44,358 nucleotides of DNA from Virgibacillus dokdonensis (GCF_900166595.1 NZ_LT745763.1:2432627-2476984), one strand, 5' to 3'; positions 26,312-34,930 are shown, counted from the stretch's first letter. Translations and numbers: made by a program. The notes: generated from the sequence alone by a model not told the origin.

Positions 26312-26722
26312 TTATGTTAATTCCTTAAATTTCTCTAGCAATTCTTTACCTTGGTATCCTTCCTCAATTAATGTAGTTAATAAGAATTCGATATTCTCTT
26401 TTCTTTTATCGACAATATTTCCTACAAATAAAACATTAATATTAGACCCTATTTCATTTATCCCTATAATCGAAGTGATGAATGTAGCCATGTCATTGCT
26501 TTCTTTAGAAATCTTTACTTGAAGTAAGATTTCCGACTTTGTTTTTTGCAAACATTCAAAATAAGGTTGAAATGAATTATCCGTATACACTTCAATTGTC
26601 CACTGATTGTTTTCATCCTCACGATCAATAATTAAACCATCTAATAACGGTATCTGATTAGGAATTATCTCTCCATTTTTTTCTTCCATGATATTTAATA
26701 ATTTTAGTTTAAATGTCTTCAT
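26312..26722 (-). CDS. ywpF: YwpF-like family protein
   Basis: 136-residue soluble protein that resembles B. subtilis YwpF from memory: start 'MKTFKLKLL', 'LDGLIIDREDENNQW', 'KESNDMATF' and the end 'LIEEGYQGKELLEKFKE'. Function unknown. Ribosome site 'aaggaggaaggctt' precedes the ATG. Single gene on the minus strand, facing ktrD's promoter region (26104-26311, no gene seen). Confidence 0.65.
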   Translation of the reverse strand: MKTFKLKLLNIMEEKNGEIIPNQIPLLDGLIIDREDENNQWTIEVYTDNSFQPYFECLQKTKSEILLQVKISKESNDMATFITSIIGINEIGSNINVLFVGNIVDKRKENIEFLLTTLIEEGYQGKELLEKFKELT

Positions 26723-26864
26723 AAGCCTTCCTCCTTTGTATTTTTATTCTATGTATAGCTAGGGATGCTTTAAAAACATGCTTAAAATGATATCTCTTTT
26801 GTATATCGTTAGTGTACCAAAAACAAAAGCTTATGGGTATGACTTTCTTTTTAAGTTAACTTCG

Positions 26865-26894
26865 TTGACAATTAAAATTATAACCGCTTATGAT
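26865..26894 (+). promoter_or_regulatory. Sigma-A promoter of the nitroreductase gene
   Basis: Perfect 'TTGACA' (26865-26870), 18-base spacer, 'TATGAT' (26889-26894). Transcription would begin near 26901, which rules out the upstream ATG at 26890 as the start codon. Confidence 0.8.
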
Positions 26895-26925
26895 AAAGAG
26901 GATTATAGGGAAAAGGAGAATTGAT

Positions 26926-27681
26926 TTGTCACATTCAGCAATCCAAACAATTATGAATCATCGATCTATACGTAAATTCAAAGATAAAAAGCTTACAGAA
27001 GAACAAATTCAAACCATTGTTGAAGCTGCTCAAATGGCTTCGACTTCTAGTTATGTAATGGCATATACCATTATTGGTGTGACTGATGAACGTATAAAAG
27101 AGAAGCTTGCAGCTATCTCTGGTCAATCTTATGTGCAAAACAATGGACATTTATTTGTGTTTTGTGGTGATTTACATCGTACCGAGCAATTAGGGTCACA
27201 AGAAGATAGAGAGCAAATGCAACAAAGTTTAGCGTCCCCTGAACAATTTATTGTTATGACGGTCGATGCGGCGTTAGCATCTCAAAATGCTGCGATTGCT
27301 GCAGAAGATTTAGGGCTAGGGATTTGTTATTTAGGAAGCTTGCGAAATGATGTCAATCAGGTAAGCGAATTATTACAGCTTCCAGAAAGAGTCGTTCCTT
27401 TGTTTGGGATGGCTGTGGGCTATCCTGATCATGAACCAGAACAAAAGCCTCGTCTACCAATTGATGTGATCTATCATGAAAATCATTACCAGACTTTCAA
27501 ACACCAATTACCATTCATCAAAGACTTCGACAAAAAATTGCATTCCTATTATGAAAAACGGAAACAAAATAATCGAAATGACAATTGGTCAAAGCAAATG
27601 ATTCGAAAATTTTCTACCCCTACTAGAATGGATGTTGGTACGTTTTTACATGAGAAAAATATAAACAACCAAGCAGATTAA
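26926..27681 (+). CDS. NfsA-family oxygen-insensitive NADPH nitroreductase
   Basis: 251-residue FMN-dependent oxidoreductase of the NfsA/FRP/NfrA type. Visible are the FMN-binding 'HRSIRKFKDK' near the start, 'ASTSSYVM' and 'EDLGLGICYLGSLRND' in the middle, and the basic C-terminal region that contacts NADPH. It reduces nitro compounds, quinones or flavins using NADPH. The TTG at 26926 was chosen: 'aaaaggag' lies 7 bases upstream, and the promoter places the ATG at 26890 outside the transcript. Confidence 0.88.
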   Translation: MSHSAIQTIMNHRSIRKFKDKKLTEEQIQTIVEAAQMASTSSYVMAYTIIGVTDERIKEKLAAISGQSYVQNNGHLFVFCGDLHRTEQLGSQEDREQMQQSLASPEQFIVMTVDAALASQNAAIAAEDLGLGICYLGSLRNDVNQVSELLQLPERVVPLFGMAVGYPDHEPEQKPRLPIDVIYHENHYQTFKHQLPFIKDFDKKLHSYYEKRKQNNRNDNWSKQMIRKFSTPTRMDVGTFLHEKNINNQAD

Positions 27682-27728
27682 AAACAATTAGCGAAGTAGA
27701 CACAACATATTGCGGCTTTTTATAACGA

Positions 27729-27760
27729 ATAGCCAGCCTCCTGTCAGGAATGCTGGCTAT
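27729..27760. terminator. Bidirectional hairpin between convergent genes
   Basis: Stem 'atagccagc' / 'gctggctat' with an inner 'tcctgtcagga' palindrome. It overlaps the stop codon of the convergent gene ending at 27757. T-tracts are short on both strands. Confidence 0.55.
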
Positions 27761-28206
27761 AATGCTTGTAATATCTCCTTATGGTCAATAATAATTTCTT
27801 CATTATTAACTTTGAATTTTGCTTTAAAATACAATTTGCACGGAGAATCTTTTACCATTCGAAACACTTTATTACTATTCGGATGGTGATAGATATTGCC
27901 ATTGCTAAGTTGCTTTATTGTTATATCATTTTCATATTGGTGATCCTCATCTCCCAATACCACAGATACCAATGGGTCCTGATGCTCGACCTCTACCGTC
28001 CCTTCACCTGTATATTGTAAGGAACTAAATACTTTAATTCCTTCGTCTACATTTGCGATATGAATATGTAATATAAAATCACCGACCTCTTTGGACCTCG
28101 TAGTCGTCTCCTTAATGGTAATACCGCGGTTTCCTACGCCAAGATAGAAGATAATCAAAAACAATACTCCACCAACAACAATTAATAAAAGTGATTTTTT
28201 TTTCAT
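27757..28206 (-). CDS. Hypothetical membrane-anchored protein
   Basis: 149 residues: a basic start (MKKKS), one hydrophobic helix (about 6-23) and an extracellular beta-rich domain. No lipobox cysteine follows the helix, so it is an anchored or secreted protein and not a lipoprotein. No family recognised. The ATG at 28206 sits six bases after 'aggagg'; an ATG at 28212 abuts it. A stretch near 'YHHPNSNKVFRMVKDSPCKLY' (cut here) holds the only cysteine. Neighbours give no clear clue. Confidence 0.65.
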   Translation of the reverse strand: MKKKSLLLIVVGGVLFLIIFYLGVGNRGITIKETTTRSKEVGDFILHIHIANVDEGIKVFSSLQYTGEGTVEVEHQDPLVSVVLGDEDHQYENDITIKQLSNGNIYHHPNSNKVFRMVKDSPCKLYFKAKFKVNNEEIIIDHKEILQAL

Positions 28207-28378
28207 AAGCATCCTCCTGCTCCCACTTACTATATATGACGTTTTTCCCCCACAAAAAGTTTCATTATTTTAAAATATTTTCATACTAAGGATTTTTCTC
28301 CTAATTAATCTTTTCTCAAAAAAAGCGCAACTAATATAGATTTTACAGCAATTGGATATATAAGGTAATATTTCCCCA

Positions 28379-28408
28379 GTATAATTAAAACTTATTTATC
28401 GCATTCTA
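28379..28408 (+). promoter_or_regulatory. Sigma-G/sigma-F-like promoter of the spoVA2-type operon
   Basis: 'GTATA' (28379-28383) fits the -35 pattern GHATR; an 18-base spacer leads to 'CATTCTA' (28402-28408), fitting CATNNTA. It stands 35 bases before the first start codon. Forespore expression matches the function of the operon. Confidence 0.65.
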
Positions 28409-28442
28409 ATTATTGATGAGTATGAAGAAGGAGGAATCTTTT

Positions 28443-28649
28443 ATGACTGTCTCCAGTCAAGTGAAGCAAACTATTGCTGGTTTAAAAAGCGCGCAAGCAA
28501 GTTTTGAACAATTTGCCCTACAAACAGAAAACAAACAAGCAAAACAACTATACGAAAATGCAGCGCAACAAACCATGTCCATATTAAAAAGTGTTGAACC
28601 ACGTATTCAACAACTAGAACAAGAAGAACCACAATACAAAGGTTTTTAA
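28443..28649 (+). CDS. DUF1657 protein, first gene of the spoVA2-type operon
   Basis: 68-residue helical protein of the DUF1657 family, with the pattern 'FALQTENKQAKQLYENAA' and the C-terminal 'EEPQYKGF'. The ATG at 28443 follows 'aaggaggaa'. In published spoVA2mob operons of B. subtilis and relatives, a DUF1657 gene stands first; the biochemical role is unknown. It is paralogous to the protein at 31325 and to the C-terminus of the DUF421 protein at 31547. Confidence 0.85.
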   Translation: MTVSSQVKQTIAGLKSAQASFEQFALQTENKQAKQLYENAAQQTMSILKSVEPRIQQLEQEEPQYKGF

Positions 28650-28975
28650 TTTGTATAAACGAAAGCTGATAATATAAAGTGAATTCTTCAATCCGTGGAG
28701 GTTTTCTTTCATCTCCTACTTAAGGTTTGTATTCTAAAAAACTTGGCATATCCCCATCCATTCTTTATGGAAACCATACTATGTACAAGGATAAAGCCTT
28801 TTACAAATCAAATGCATTTAGGTGCTGTTATCTCCTATTTTCGTCTTTTGGAAAGCAGGAGTCTTCCAGCACCTTTAGAAAGACTTGGCTTGTCATAGCG
28901 AAAGCTGTAGTGTTTACCTTTAACACACGTGATAATGTAAGCTTTGTTTACTTAAGATAAAAAGCAGGTGGTATG
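28650..28975 (+). repeat. Dispersed-element modules inside the spoVA2-type operon
   Basis: This gap between the first and second operon genes has no gene. At 28821-28873 'ggtgctg' pairs with 'cagcacc' and 'ctcct' with 'aggag' (module A), followed at once by 'tttagaaagacttggcttgt' (module C start, to about 28920). A weaker module C trace lies at 28735-28760. The modules lack a clear terminator here, so the operon may still read through. Confidence 0.55.
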
Positions 28976-29443
28976 ATGCATGTTTTTAAGTTTCTAACTA
29001 TAGTTGTTTTATCTTTGCTGATTGTTGGTTGTAACACAGCAAATACACTAGAGACATCCAAGGAAAATGAAAAAGATGAGGTTAATATAACAAAAATATC
29101 TAGAAACCAACCTATTGACCAAACTCCATCCAATCAAGCAAAAGACTTATTACGACAAAACTCCGAAATAAATGCTATTCATGCAGTCAATACAGATAAG
29201 CAATTATTAGCAACCGTTGAAGTAAAACATATGCAACGCTTTAAGTTACAAAATATCAAGAAAAAACTAACTAAAAAATTACAAAAAAACTTTCCTGATT
29301 TAAAAGTAGAATTATCAGCAGACAAAAAAATAATGATGGAATTAGGAAAACTAGAAAAAAACTTGAATAAAAAACAGTACAGTAAAAAAGAAGTACAAAA
29401 AGAAGTACAACGAATTATTGATTTTTCTAAAGAACAAACGTAG
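28976..29443 (+). CDS. YhcN/YlaJ-family sporulation lipoprotein
   Basis: 155-residue lipoprotein: signal peptide with lipobox 'LIVGC' (cysteine near residue 18), then a lysine-rich domain related to YhcN/YlaJ (residues about 60-150, with 'INAIHAVNTDKQLLATVEV'). These are spore inner-membrane lipoproteins; the spoVA2mob copy contributes to spore properties. Of two ATGs, 28976 has better spacing from 'aggtgg'. 16 bases before spoVAC. Confidence 0.82.
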   Translation: MHVFKFLTIVVLSLLIVGCNTANTLETSKENEKDEVNITKISRNQPIDQTPSNQAKDLLRQNSEINAIHAVNTDKQLLATVEVKHMQRFKLQNIKKKLTKKLQKNFPDLKVELSADKKIMMELGKLEKNLNKKQYSKKEVQKEVQRIIDFSKEQT

Positions 29444-29459
29444 AGAGAGGGAACACAAT

Positions 29460-29939
29460 ATGGCGGATAAAAAAAAGAAAAATCTACCACCTGATGTTCA
29501 GGAGTATCAAACATTTCAACAGCAAAGAGAAGTGAAAAGGCCTGTATTAAAAAATTGCTTAAAAGCTTTTTTTGTCGGCGGTTTTATTTGTTTCATTGGG
29601 CAGCTTATCTCTACTTTTTATATGTATTTCTTTCATTTCACGGAGCAAACCGCCGGAAACCCAACAGTAGCTACTTTAATTTTTATAACGATGCTCCTTA
29701 CTGGATTTGGAGTATATGATCGAATTGGACAATTTGCCGGTGCAGGTTCAGCTGTTCCAGTTACTGGTTTCGGCAATGCAGTCATTTCTTCGGCTATTGA
29801 ACATCGGACGGAAGGATTTATCCTCGGAGTTGGTACAAATATGTTAAAACTAGCAGGTCCTGTCATCGTTTACGGCGTATTTTCAGCATTTGTTGTCGCT
29901 TTGATAAAAACAATTTTAGTCCAATGGGGTGGGTTATAA
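29460..29939 (+). CDS. spoVAC: Stage V sporulation protein AC
   Basis: 159-residue membrane protein of the SpoVAC/SpoVAEb family: soluble start 'PPDVQEYQTFQ', then four hydrophobic stretches, with conserved 'FVGGFICFIGQ', 'FAGAGSAVPVTGFGNA' and 'EGFILGVG'. SpoVAC in B. subtilis forms a mechanosensitive channel involved in dipicolinic acid movement. The ATG at 29460 follows 'gagaggg'. Its stop overlaps the spoVAD start by one base. Confidence 0.93.
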   Translation: MADKKKKNLPPDVQEYQTFQQQREVKRPVLKNCLKAFFVGGFICFIGQLISTFYMYFFHFTEQTAGNPTVATLIFITMLLTGFGVYDRIGQFAGAGSAVPVTGFGNAVISSAIEHRTEGFILGVGTNMLKLAGPVIVYGVFSAFVVALIKTILVQWGGL

Positions 29940-30940
29940 TGCTCCAAGGACATCAAACATGGATATTCGCCAATCGACCAGTTATTATATCGACTGGGAC
30001 AGTAGGCGGTCCATTTGAAGCTAATGGAAATATCCCGAAAGACTTTGACATATTGCATGATGATATGTGGCTGGGTCAAGCCTCATTTGAAAAAGCACAA
30101 CAAACATTAATGGAAGAAGCCTGTCAAATTGCCCTAAAAAAAAGTTCCATTGAAAAAGAACAGGTACAATTTTTTATGAGTGGTGATTTAATTTATCAAA
30201 TAACACCAACAAATTTTGCTGCCAAAACATTGGGCCTTCCTTTTTTTGGTTTATTTAATGCGTGTGCCACTTCTATGGAAAGTTTAGCCCTAGCTGCTAT
30301 GATCATCAATAATAAAGGAGCTAATTATATTTTAAGTGGAACAGCAAGCCATAACGCCTCTGCGGAACGACAATTTCGTTACCCTACAGAATACGGCGGG
30401 CAAAAGCCTCCTACCGCACAATGGACAGTTACTGGCGCAGGTTGTTCCTTAGTTGCTCAACAAGGTACAGGCCCCGTTATTACATCAGCTACAATTGGCA
30501 AGGTTATTGATATGGGTATAACAGACCCGTTTAACATGGGCGCTGCGATGGCGCCAGCTGCCGTAGATACGATTGAAAAACATATACAAGATAGAAACAT
30601 TTCTCCTGACTATTATGATTTAATTGCTACAGGCGATTTAGGGCATATCGGTAGAGAAATATCGTATGATCTACTTGTCGATCGCGGACTATCAATGGAT
30701 GAGGAAAGATATGTAGATTGTGGTTTAATCATATATCGCGAGGGACAGCCGGTGTTAGCTGGCGCAAGTGGTACCGCCTGTTCAGCCGTAGTCACATATG
30801 GACATTTGCTCAATCGGATGAAAGCCGGTGAATTGAAACGAATACTAATTGTAGCAACAGGTGCACTTCATTCTCCGATGAGCATACAACAAAATGATCC
30901 GATTCCGTGTATTGCCCATGCAGTATCTATCGAAATTTAA
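29939..30940 (+). CDS. spoVAD: Stage V sporulation protein AD
   Basis: 333-residue thiolase-fold protein that binds Ca-dipicolinate at the outer face of the spore inner membrane. Diagnostic stretches: 'PVIISTGTVGGPFEANG', 'FDILHDDMWLGQ', 'FGLFNACATSMES' and 'DLIATGDLGHIGREI'. The condensing-enzyme fold is kept but it is not thought to be an enzyme. The ATG at 29939 (not the in-frame one at 29924, which lies inside spoVAC) follows 'ggggtggg'. Confidence 0.94.
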   Translation: MLQGHQTWIFANRPVIISTGTVGGPFEANGNIPKDFDILHDDMWLGQASFEKAQQTLMEEACQIALKKSSIEKEQVQFFMSGDLIYQITPTNFAAKTLGLPFFGLFNACATSMESLALAAMIINNKGANYILSGTASHNASAERQFRYPTEYGGQKPPTAQWTVTGAGCSLVAQQGTGPVITSATIGKVIDMGITDPFNMGAAMAPAAVDTIEKHIQDRNISPDYYDLIATGDLGHIGREISYDLLVDRGLSMDEERYVDCGLIIYREGQPVLAGASGTACSAVVTYGHLLNRMKAGELKRILIVATGALHSPMSIQQNDPIPCIAHAVSIEI

Positions 30941-30958
30941 AACGGGACGTGATATGTA

Positions 30959-31309
30959 ATGATCTTTTTTTGGGCTTTCGTAATTGGTGGTTTTATCTGT
31001 GTTATTGGCCAATTACTGTTTGACATTTTTAAATTAAATCCTGGACAAACTTTATCCATTTTAGTTGTTACCGGTGCCATTCTAGATGGGTTCGGCCTCT
31101 ATGAACCATTAATTGACTTTGCCGGAGCAGGTGCAACTGTACCAATTACTAGCTTTGGTAATTCACTCGTTCATGGTGCTATGGCAGAAGCAGAAACACA
31201 CGGTTTAGTTGGTGTTGTGACGGGAATGTTTGAAGTAACAAGTGCAGGAATTTCAGCCGCAATTATTTTCGGGGTCATTGGCGCACTAATTTTTAAACCA
31301 AAAGGATAA
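30959..31309 (+). CDS. spoVAE: Stage V sporulation protein AE (SpoVAEb-type)
   Basis: 116-residue membrane protein with three or four helices and the motifs '[12 protein letters not shown]' and '[18 protein letters not shown]', shared with SpoVAC. Part of the SpoVA dipicolinate channel complex. ATG at 30959, 18 bases after spoVAD, behind 'gggacgtgat'. Confidence 0.92.
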   Translation: MIFFWAFVIGGFICVIGQLLFDIFKLNPGQTLSILVVTGAILDGFGLYEPLIDFAGAGATVPITSFGNSLVHGAMAEAETHGLVGVVTGMFEVTSAGISAAIIFGVIGALIFKPKG

Positions 31310-31324
31310 GGAGGTCGTTACACT

Positions 31325-31525
31325 ATGACAATTGGTGCACAAGTAAAAGGCTGCTACTCAGCAATCAAAAGTGTGGAAGCCTCCTTACAACTGCTAACAG
31401 CTAAAACAAATGAACAAGAACAACAAATAAAATTGACGGAAGCAGAACGAATTATTACTGAAATTAAGAACGAATTGCGACATCAAGTCATCCAATTATC
31501 GAAAGAAGAACCACAATATAAATAA
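31325..31525 (+). CDS. Second DUF1657 protein
   Basis: 66-residue helical protein (residues 5-60), C-terminal 'EEPQYK' as in the first DUF1657 protein. The start follows 'aaggaggtcg'. It lies 15 bases after spoVAE and 21 before the DUF421 gene. Role unknown; a DUF1657 gene in this position is typical of spoVA2mob-type operons. Confidence 0.85.
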   Translation: MTIGAQVKGCYSAIKSVEASLQLLTAKTNEQEQQIKLTEAERIITEIKNELRHQVIQLSKEEPQYK

Positions 31526-31546
31526 AACTTGGAAAGGAGGCTGTTT

Positions 31547-32401
31547 ATGCCAGAATGGATTATCATTATCATTCGGTCATTTTCACTGTTGATCATTCTT
31601 TTTTTCATGACAAAGTGGCTAGGAAAGAAGCAATTATCACAATTAAACGTTTTCGAATATATTACTGGAATTGTGCTAGGTGGAATCGTAGCAATACATA
31701 CGATAGATCCAACAAGTAATATAATTTATGCTCTTTTATCCATGTCTATTTGGTTTATTGTCCCTTTTGCTGTTGAATATATTTCTCTTAAAAGTAAACG
31801 TTTTCGCGATCTTACAGAGGGGAAAAGTACCGTTTTTATTCAAGACGGAAAAGTTATGGAGGACAATCTAAAAAAAGAAGGATATTCAACGGATGATTTA
31901 CTAGGAAAGTTAAGAGACAATGGTGTGTTCCTCGCATCTGATGTAGAATTTGCAGTGCTTGAGCCCTCTGGAACATTAAATGTATTGCCTAAAAGAGAAA
32001 ATCGCCCACTAACAGCCAAGGATCTTGGGTTAAAATTAGCGCCTGAAAAAGAACCGCAAACCATTATTATGGATGGAGAAGTTTTATTGGAACCACTTGC
32101 TAATTTAGCTTTAAATATGAATTGGTTGGAAACAGAATTAGATAAACAAAATGTAAGCATTGAAAATGTGTTTCTCGCTCAAGCAGATAATAATGGACAA
32201 TTGTACCTTGATTTATACGATGATAAAATCAGTGTTCCTCAACCAACTGAAAAGGCACTCCTTTTAGCAAATATGAAAAAATGTCAGGCAGATTTAGAAC
32301 TATTTGCTTTAGCTACAGAAAACAAACAAAGCAAAGCTTTATATGAACGAAATAGCAAAAAATTAAAGCATGCCATTGAACTGATTCAACCATACTTATA
32401 A
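31547..32401 (+). CDS. DUF421-DUF1657 fusion (2Duf/YetF-like) spore membrane protein
   Basis: 284 residues. Three N-terminal helices (about 5-85), a YetF-type DUF421 cytoplasmic domain (about 90-200), then about 50 C-terminal residues that match DUF1657 ('FALATENKQSKALYERNS', very like the protein at 28443). This is the layout of the 2Duf protein of spoVA2mob operons, linked in the literature to high spore heat resistance and inner-membrane rigidity. The ATG at 31547 follows 'aaaggagg'. Last gene of the operon; no clear terminator in 32402-32558. Confidence 0.87.
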   Translation: MPEWIIIIIRSFSLLIILFFMTKWLGKKQLSQLNVFEYITGIVLGGIVAIHTIDPTSNIIYALLSMSIWFIVPFAVEYISLKSKRFRDLTEGKSTVFIQDGKVMEDNLKKEGYSTDDLLGKLRDNGVFLASDVEFAVLEPSGTLNVLPKRENRPLTAKDLGLKLAPEKEPQTIIMDGEVLLEPLANLALNMNWLETELDKQNVSIENVFLAQADNNGQLYLDLYDDKISVPQPTEKALLLANMKKCQADLELFALATENKQSKALYERNSKKLKHAIELIQPYL

Positions 32402-32558
32402 TAGATGGTAACCTAGAGATGTAGATGTCCTTTAAAATGGAATTGTAGAGAACCACAGATCCCTATTAAAACAGCGCTTCTTCCCTTTTGTTCTTTTCCA
32501 TTTTCGTGTAAAATAGAGGAGCTATCCTATTTTACTAAATGAAAAGGAATGAACGAAC

Positions 32559-33791
32559 ATGAAAGATAAAATTAAAGCTTACCGCTTTCCAATTATCTTA
32601 CTTATTTCGATAATGATCGGTTCTATAATTGGGCTTTACTATGGCGAAGATGCTACAGTCATTAGACCGTTGGGCGATTTATTTATTAATTTACTATTTA
32701 TGATTGTCATGCCTCTCGTTTTCTTTACTATTTCCTCTGCAATTGCAAGCATGGATAGCATGAAACGTCTTGGTAAAATTATGGGCTCGATGTTAACTGT
32801 ATTTGTTGTTACAGGAATCATTGCTGCTGTGTTCATGCTAATTGCCACTGTTATTTTCCAACCAGGTTCTGGCGTAGATATTCCACTTGTACAACCTGAT
32901 GAAGTGACAGAAGAAATGAATTTCTCAGAACAATTAGTTCAGACATTCACTGTTTCCGACTTTATCGATTTATTTTCACGTAATAATATGCTCGCACTTA
33001 TTGTTTTTTCTGTATTAGTTGGTGTCGCAACAGGGCTAACTGGTGAAAGAGGGAAAGCCTTTACTTCTTTCTTAACAAGTGGCGCCGAAGTGTTTATGAA
33101 AATTATTCAGCTTATCATGTACTATGCACCAATTGGACTAGGTGCTTATTTCGCTTCGTTAGTTGGGGAGTTTGGCGCCGATTTAATCGGTGACTATGCG
33201 AAAGCAGTTATCGTCTACTATCCTGTATCTGTTTTATATTTTGCTATCGGGTTCACCTTATATGCATTTATTGCTGGTGGCAAAACAGGTGTTAGTCGCT
33301 TTTGGAAAAACATTCTTGCTCCTGCTGCAACATCTCTTGGTACTGGAAGTAGTGTTGCTTCATTACCTGCTAATTTACAGGCAGCAAAACGAATTGGCGT
33401 ACCAAAAGATATTCGAGAAACCATTATGCCTCTTGGTGCAACCATACATATGGACGGATCGTGTTTGTCTGCAATGCTAAAAATTGCTTTTGTTTTCGGT
33501 GTGTTTAACTTGGACTTCACAGGAATTGACACCTTTTTAACCGCAATCGGCATCTGTTTATTATCTGGTATTGTAATGAGTGGTATTCCAGGTGGTGGAT
33601 TTATGGGTGAAATGATGATTATTACGCTTTACTCATTACCAATGGAAGCTTTACCAATTATTTCAGCTATAGGTGTTGTAATTGATCCTCCTGCTACAAT
33701 GGTAAACGTTACAGGAGATACCGTATCCAGCATGCTTGTAACCAGACATCTAGAAGGAAAAGATTGGATCGAAAAAACGGACGTTGCATAA
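32559..33791 (+). CDS. Dicarboxylate/amino acid:cation symporter
   Basis: 410-residue DAACS-family (PF00375) carrier with eight helices and two re-entrant loops; family motifs 'GTGSSVASLPANL' (HP1-like serine-rich loop), 'GATIHMDGS' (TM7) and 'SGIPGGGFM' (HP2-like). It takes up glutamate, aspartate, serine or C4-dicarboxylates with Na+ or H+; the serine-rich loop has GTGSS in place of SSSS, so substrate is unsure. ATG at 32559 with 'aaaggaatgaa' in front. A module C hairpin follows as terminator. Confidence 0.85.
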   Translation: MKDKIKAYRFPIILLISIMIGSIIGLYYGEDATVIRPLGDLFINLLFMIVMPLVFFTISSAIASMDSMKRLGKIMGSMLTVFVVTGIIAAVFMLIATVIFQPGSGVDIPLVQPDEVTEEMNFSEQLVQTFTVSDFIDLFSRNNMLALIVFSVLVGVATGLTGERGKAFTSFLTSGAEVFMKIIQLIMYYAPIGLGAYFASLVGEFGADLIGDYAKAVIVYYPVSVLYFAIGFTLYAFIAGGKTGVSRFWKNILAPAATSLGTGSSVASLPANLQAAKRIGVPKDIRETIMPLGATIHMDGSCLSAMLKIAFVFGVFNLDFTGIDTFLTAIGICLLSGIVMSGIPGGGFMGEMMIITLYSLPMEALPIISAIGVVIDPPATMVNVTGDTVSSMLVTRHLEGKDWIEKTDVA

Positions 33792-33797
33792 TTATTA

Positions 33798-33832
33798 TTA
33801 GAAAAACTTGGCGATAAGCCAAGTTTTTCTAA
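33798..33832. terminator. Bidirectional terminator made of a module C hairpin
   Basis: Perfect 15-bp inverted repeat 'ttagaaaaacttggc' / 'gccaagtttttctaa' with a 5-base loop, between convergent genes. It lies 7 bases after the symporter stop and contains the stop codon of the oxidoreductase gene on the other strand. T-runs inside the stem serve both directions. Its sequence is that of the dispersed element's hairpin. Confidence 0.75.
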
Positions 33833-34809
33833 CATATATCAATAGCGATCTTCCCAAATTGTCCATTACCTTTTAAATAATGAAAAGCCTGTTGCATATC
33901 ATCTAATTTGTAAGTGGAATCCACTACAGGTTGCATTTGATACTGTTCGACATGCGCTAGCATTGCTTCTAACTCTTGCTTACATCCCATTGTCGAACCT
34001 AGTAACTGGTACTGTCCATAGAAAAAGGTGCGTAAATCTAACTCCACTGTATCCTCTGTTGTTGCACCGAACACGACCATCTTCCCACCCTTTTTCAAAA
34101 CGTCCAACGAGCGCTGAAATGTTGCTCTACCAACACTGTCAATGACCAAATCGATCTTCTCATCAGCTAATTTATGTTGCCAATCTTCATCATGGAGCAC
34201 TCCCCTATCCGCTCCAATCGATTGAGCTTTTCTCAGCTTTTCTTCACTCCGCGAACTCACAATAATTCTTGCGCCAATATTTTTTGCAAATTGGATTAAA
34301 TAGGTTGCCACTCCACTTCCTGCACCAGGTATAAATATGGTATCGTCTGTATTTACTTGCCCTTTTGTAAACAATGCACGATATGCTGTTAACCCAGATA
34401 ATGCAAGAACACTCGCTTCTTCCCATGTTAAATGAGCTGGCTTTTTCTCCACTTGATAAGAAGGAATAGCTATTTTTTCTGCAAATGTACCGTGATCTGG
34501 CATGCCTAAAATTTCAAAACCTTGAGGAGGAGCATCCGCATTCTCAAACCAGCCTAAAGCAGGATTAATAATTACCTCATCACCGATAGCCACGTTTTTA
34601 ACAGCTTGTCCTACCTCTTCAATTACGCCGGCTCCGTCTGATCCTAAAATTAATGGCTCTATCTGCCCTTTTCTACGATTTGGAATATATAAGTCACGTC
34701 GGTTGAGACCAGCCATTTTCAGGCGAACAATTACCTCATTTTCTTTTGGCTTCGGATCATTCATTTGCGTTACCTGTAATGTATCATTTTCATGAACAAA
34801 GGTTTTCAT
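33829..34809 (-). CDS. Zinc-independent MDR-family oxidoreductase (quinone reductase/YogA-like)
   Basis: 326-residue medium-chain dehydrogenase/reductase: GroES-like N-terminal domain (about 1-125) and Rossmann domain (about 125-270) with 'IPGAGSGVATYLIQ'. The catalytic zinc cysteine is replaced ('AGLNRRD'; 'GSDGAGVI' instead of GHE), and the four-cysteine structural lobe is missing, so it belongs to the NADPH:quinone reductase or enoyl reductase side. ATG at 34809 behind 'aggaaaggtgg'. Confidence 0.83.
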   Translation of the reverse strand: MKTFVHENDTLQVTQMNDPKPKENEVIVRLKMAGLNRRDLYIPNRRKGQIEPLILGSDGAGVIEEVGQAVKNVAIGDEVIINPALGWFENADAPPQGFEILGMPDHGTFAEKIAIPSYQVEKKPAHLTWEEASVLALSGLTAYRALFTKGQVNTDDTIFIPGAGSGVATYLIQFAKNIGARIIVSSRSEEKLRKAQSIGADRGVLHDEDWQHKLADEKIDLVIDSVGRATFQRSLDVLKKGGKMVVFGATTEDTVELDLRTFFYGQYQLLGSTMGCKQELEAMLAHVEQYQMQPVVDSTYKLDDMQQAFHYLKGNGQFGKIAIDIC

Positions 34810-34930
34810 AAAAATTCCACCTTTCCTGTTAAGTTTATAACCAAAAACACTTCCTTTTTTTAATAATGAATATTGGGGATTCAGATATCAAACGAACCCG
34901 TTCAGCCCCTTTATGCTAAAAATTTTCCCT

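Noticed and set aside
26890..26925. ATG start for the nitroreductase, adding 12 residues
   Set aside because: This ATG lies within the -10 region of a near-consensus promoter, so it should not be in the transcript; TTG at 26926 has the ribosome site.
28750..28780. Second sigma-G-like promoter ('CATACTA' near 28770) for the lipoprotein gene
   Set aside because: No matching -35 element at 17-18 bases; the nearest candidate is 24 bases away.
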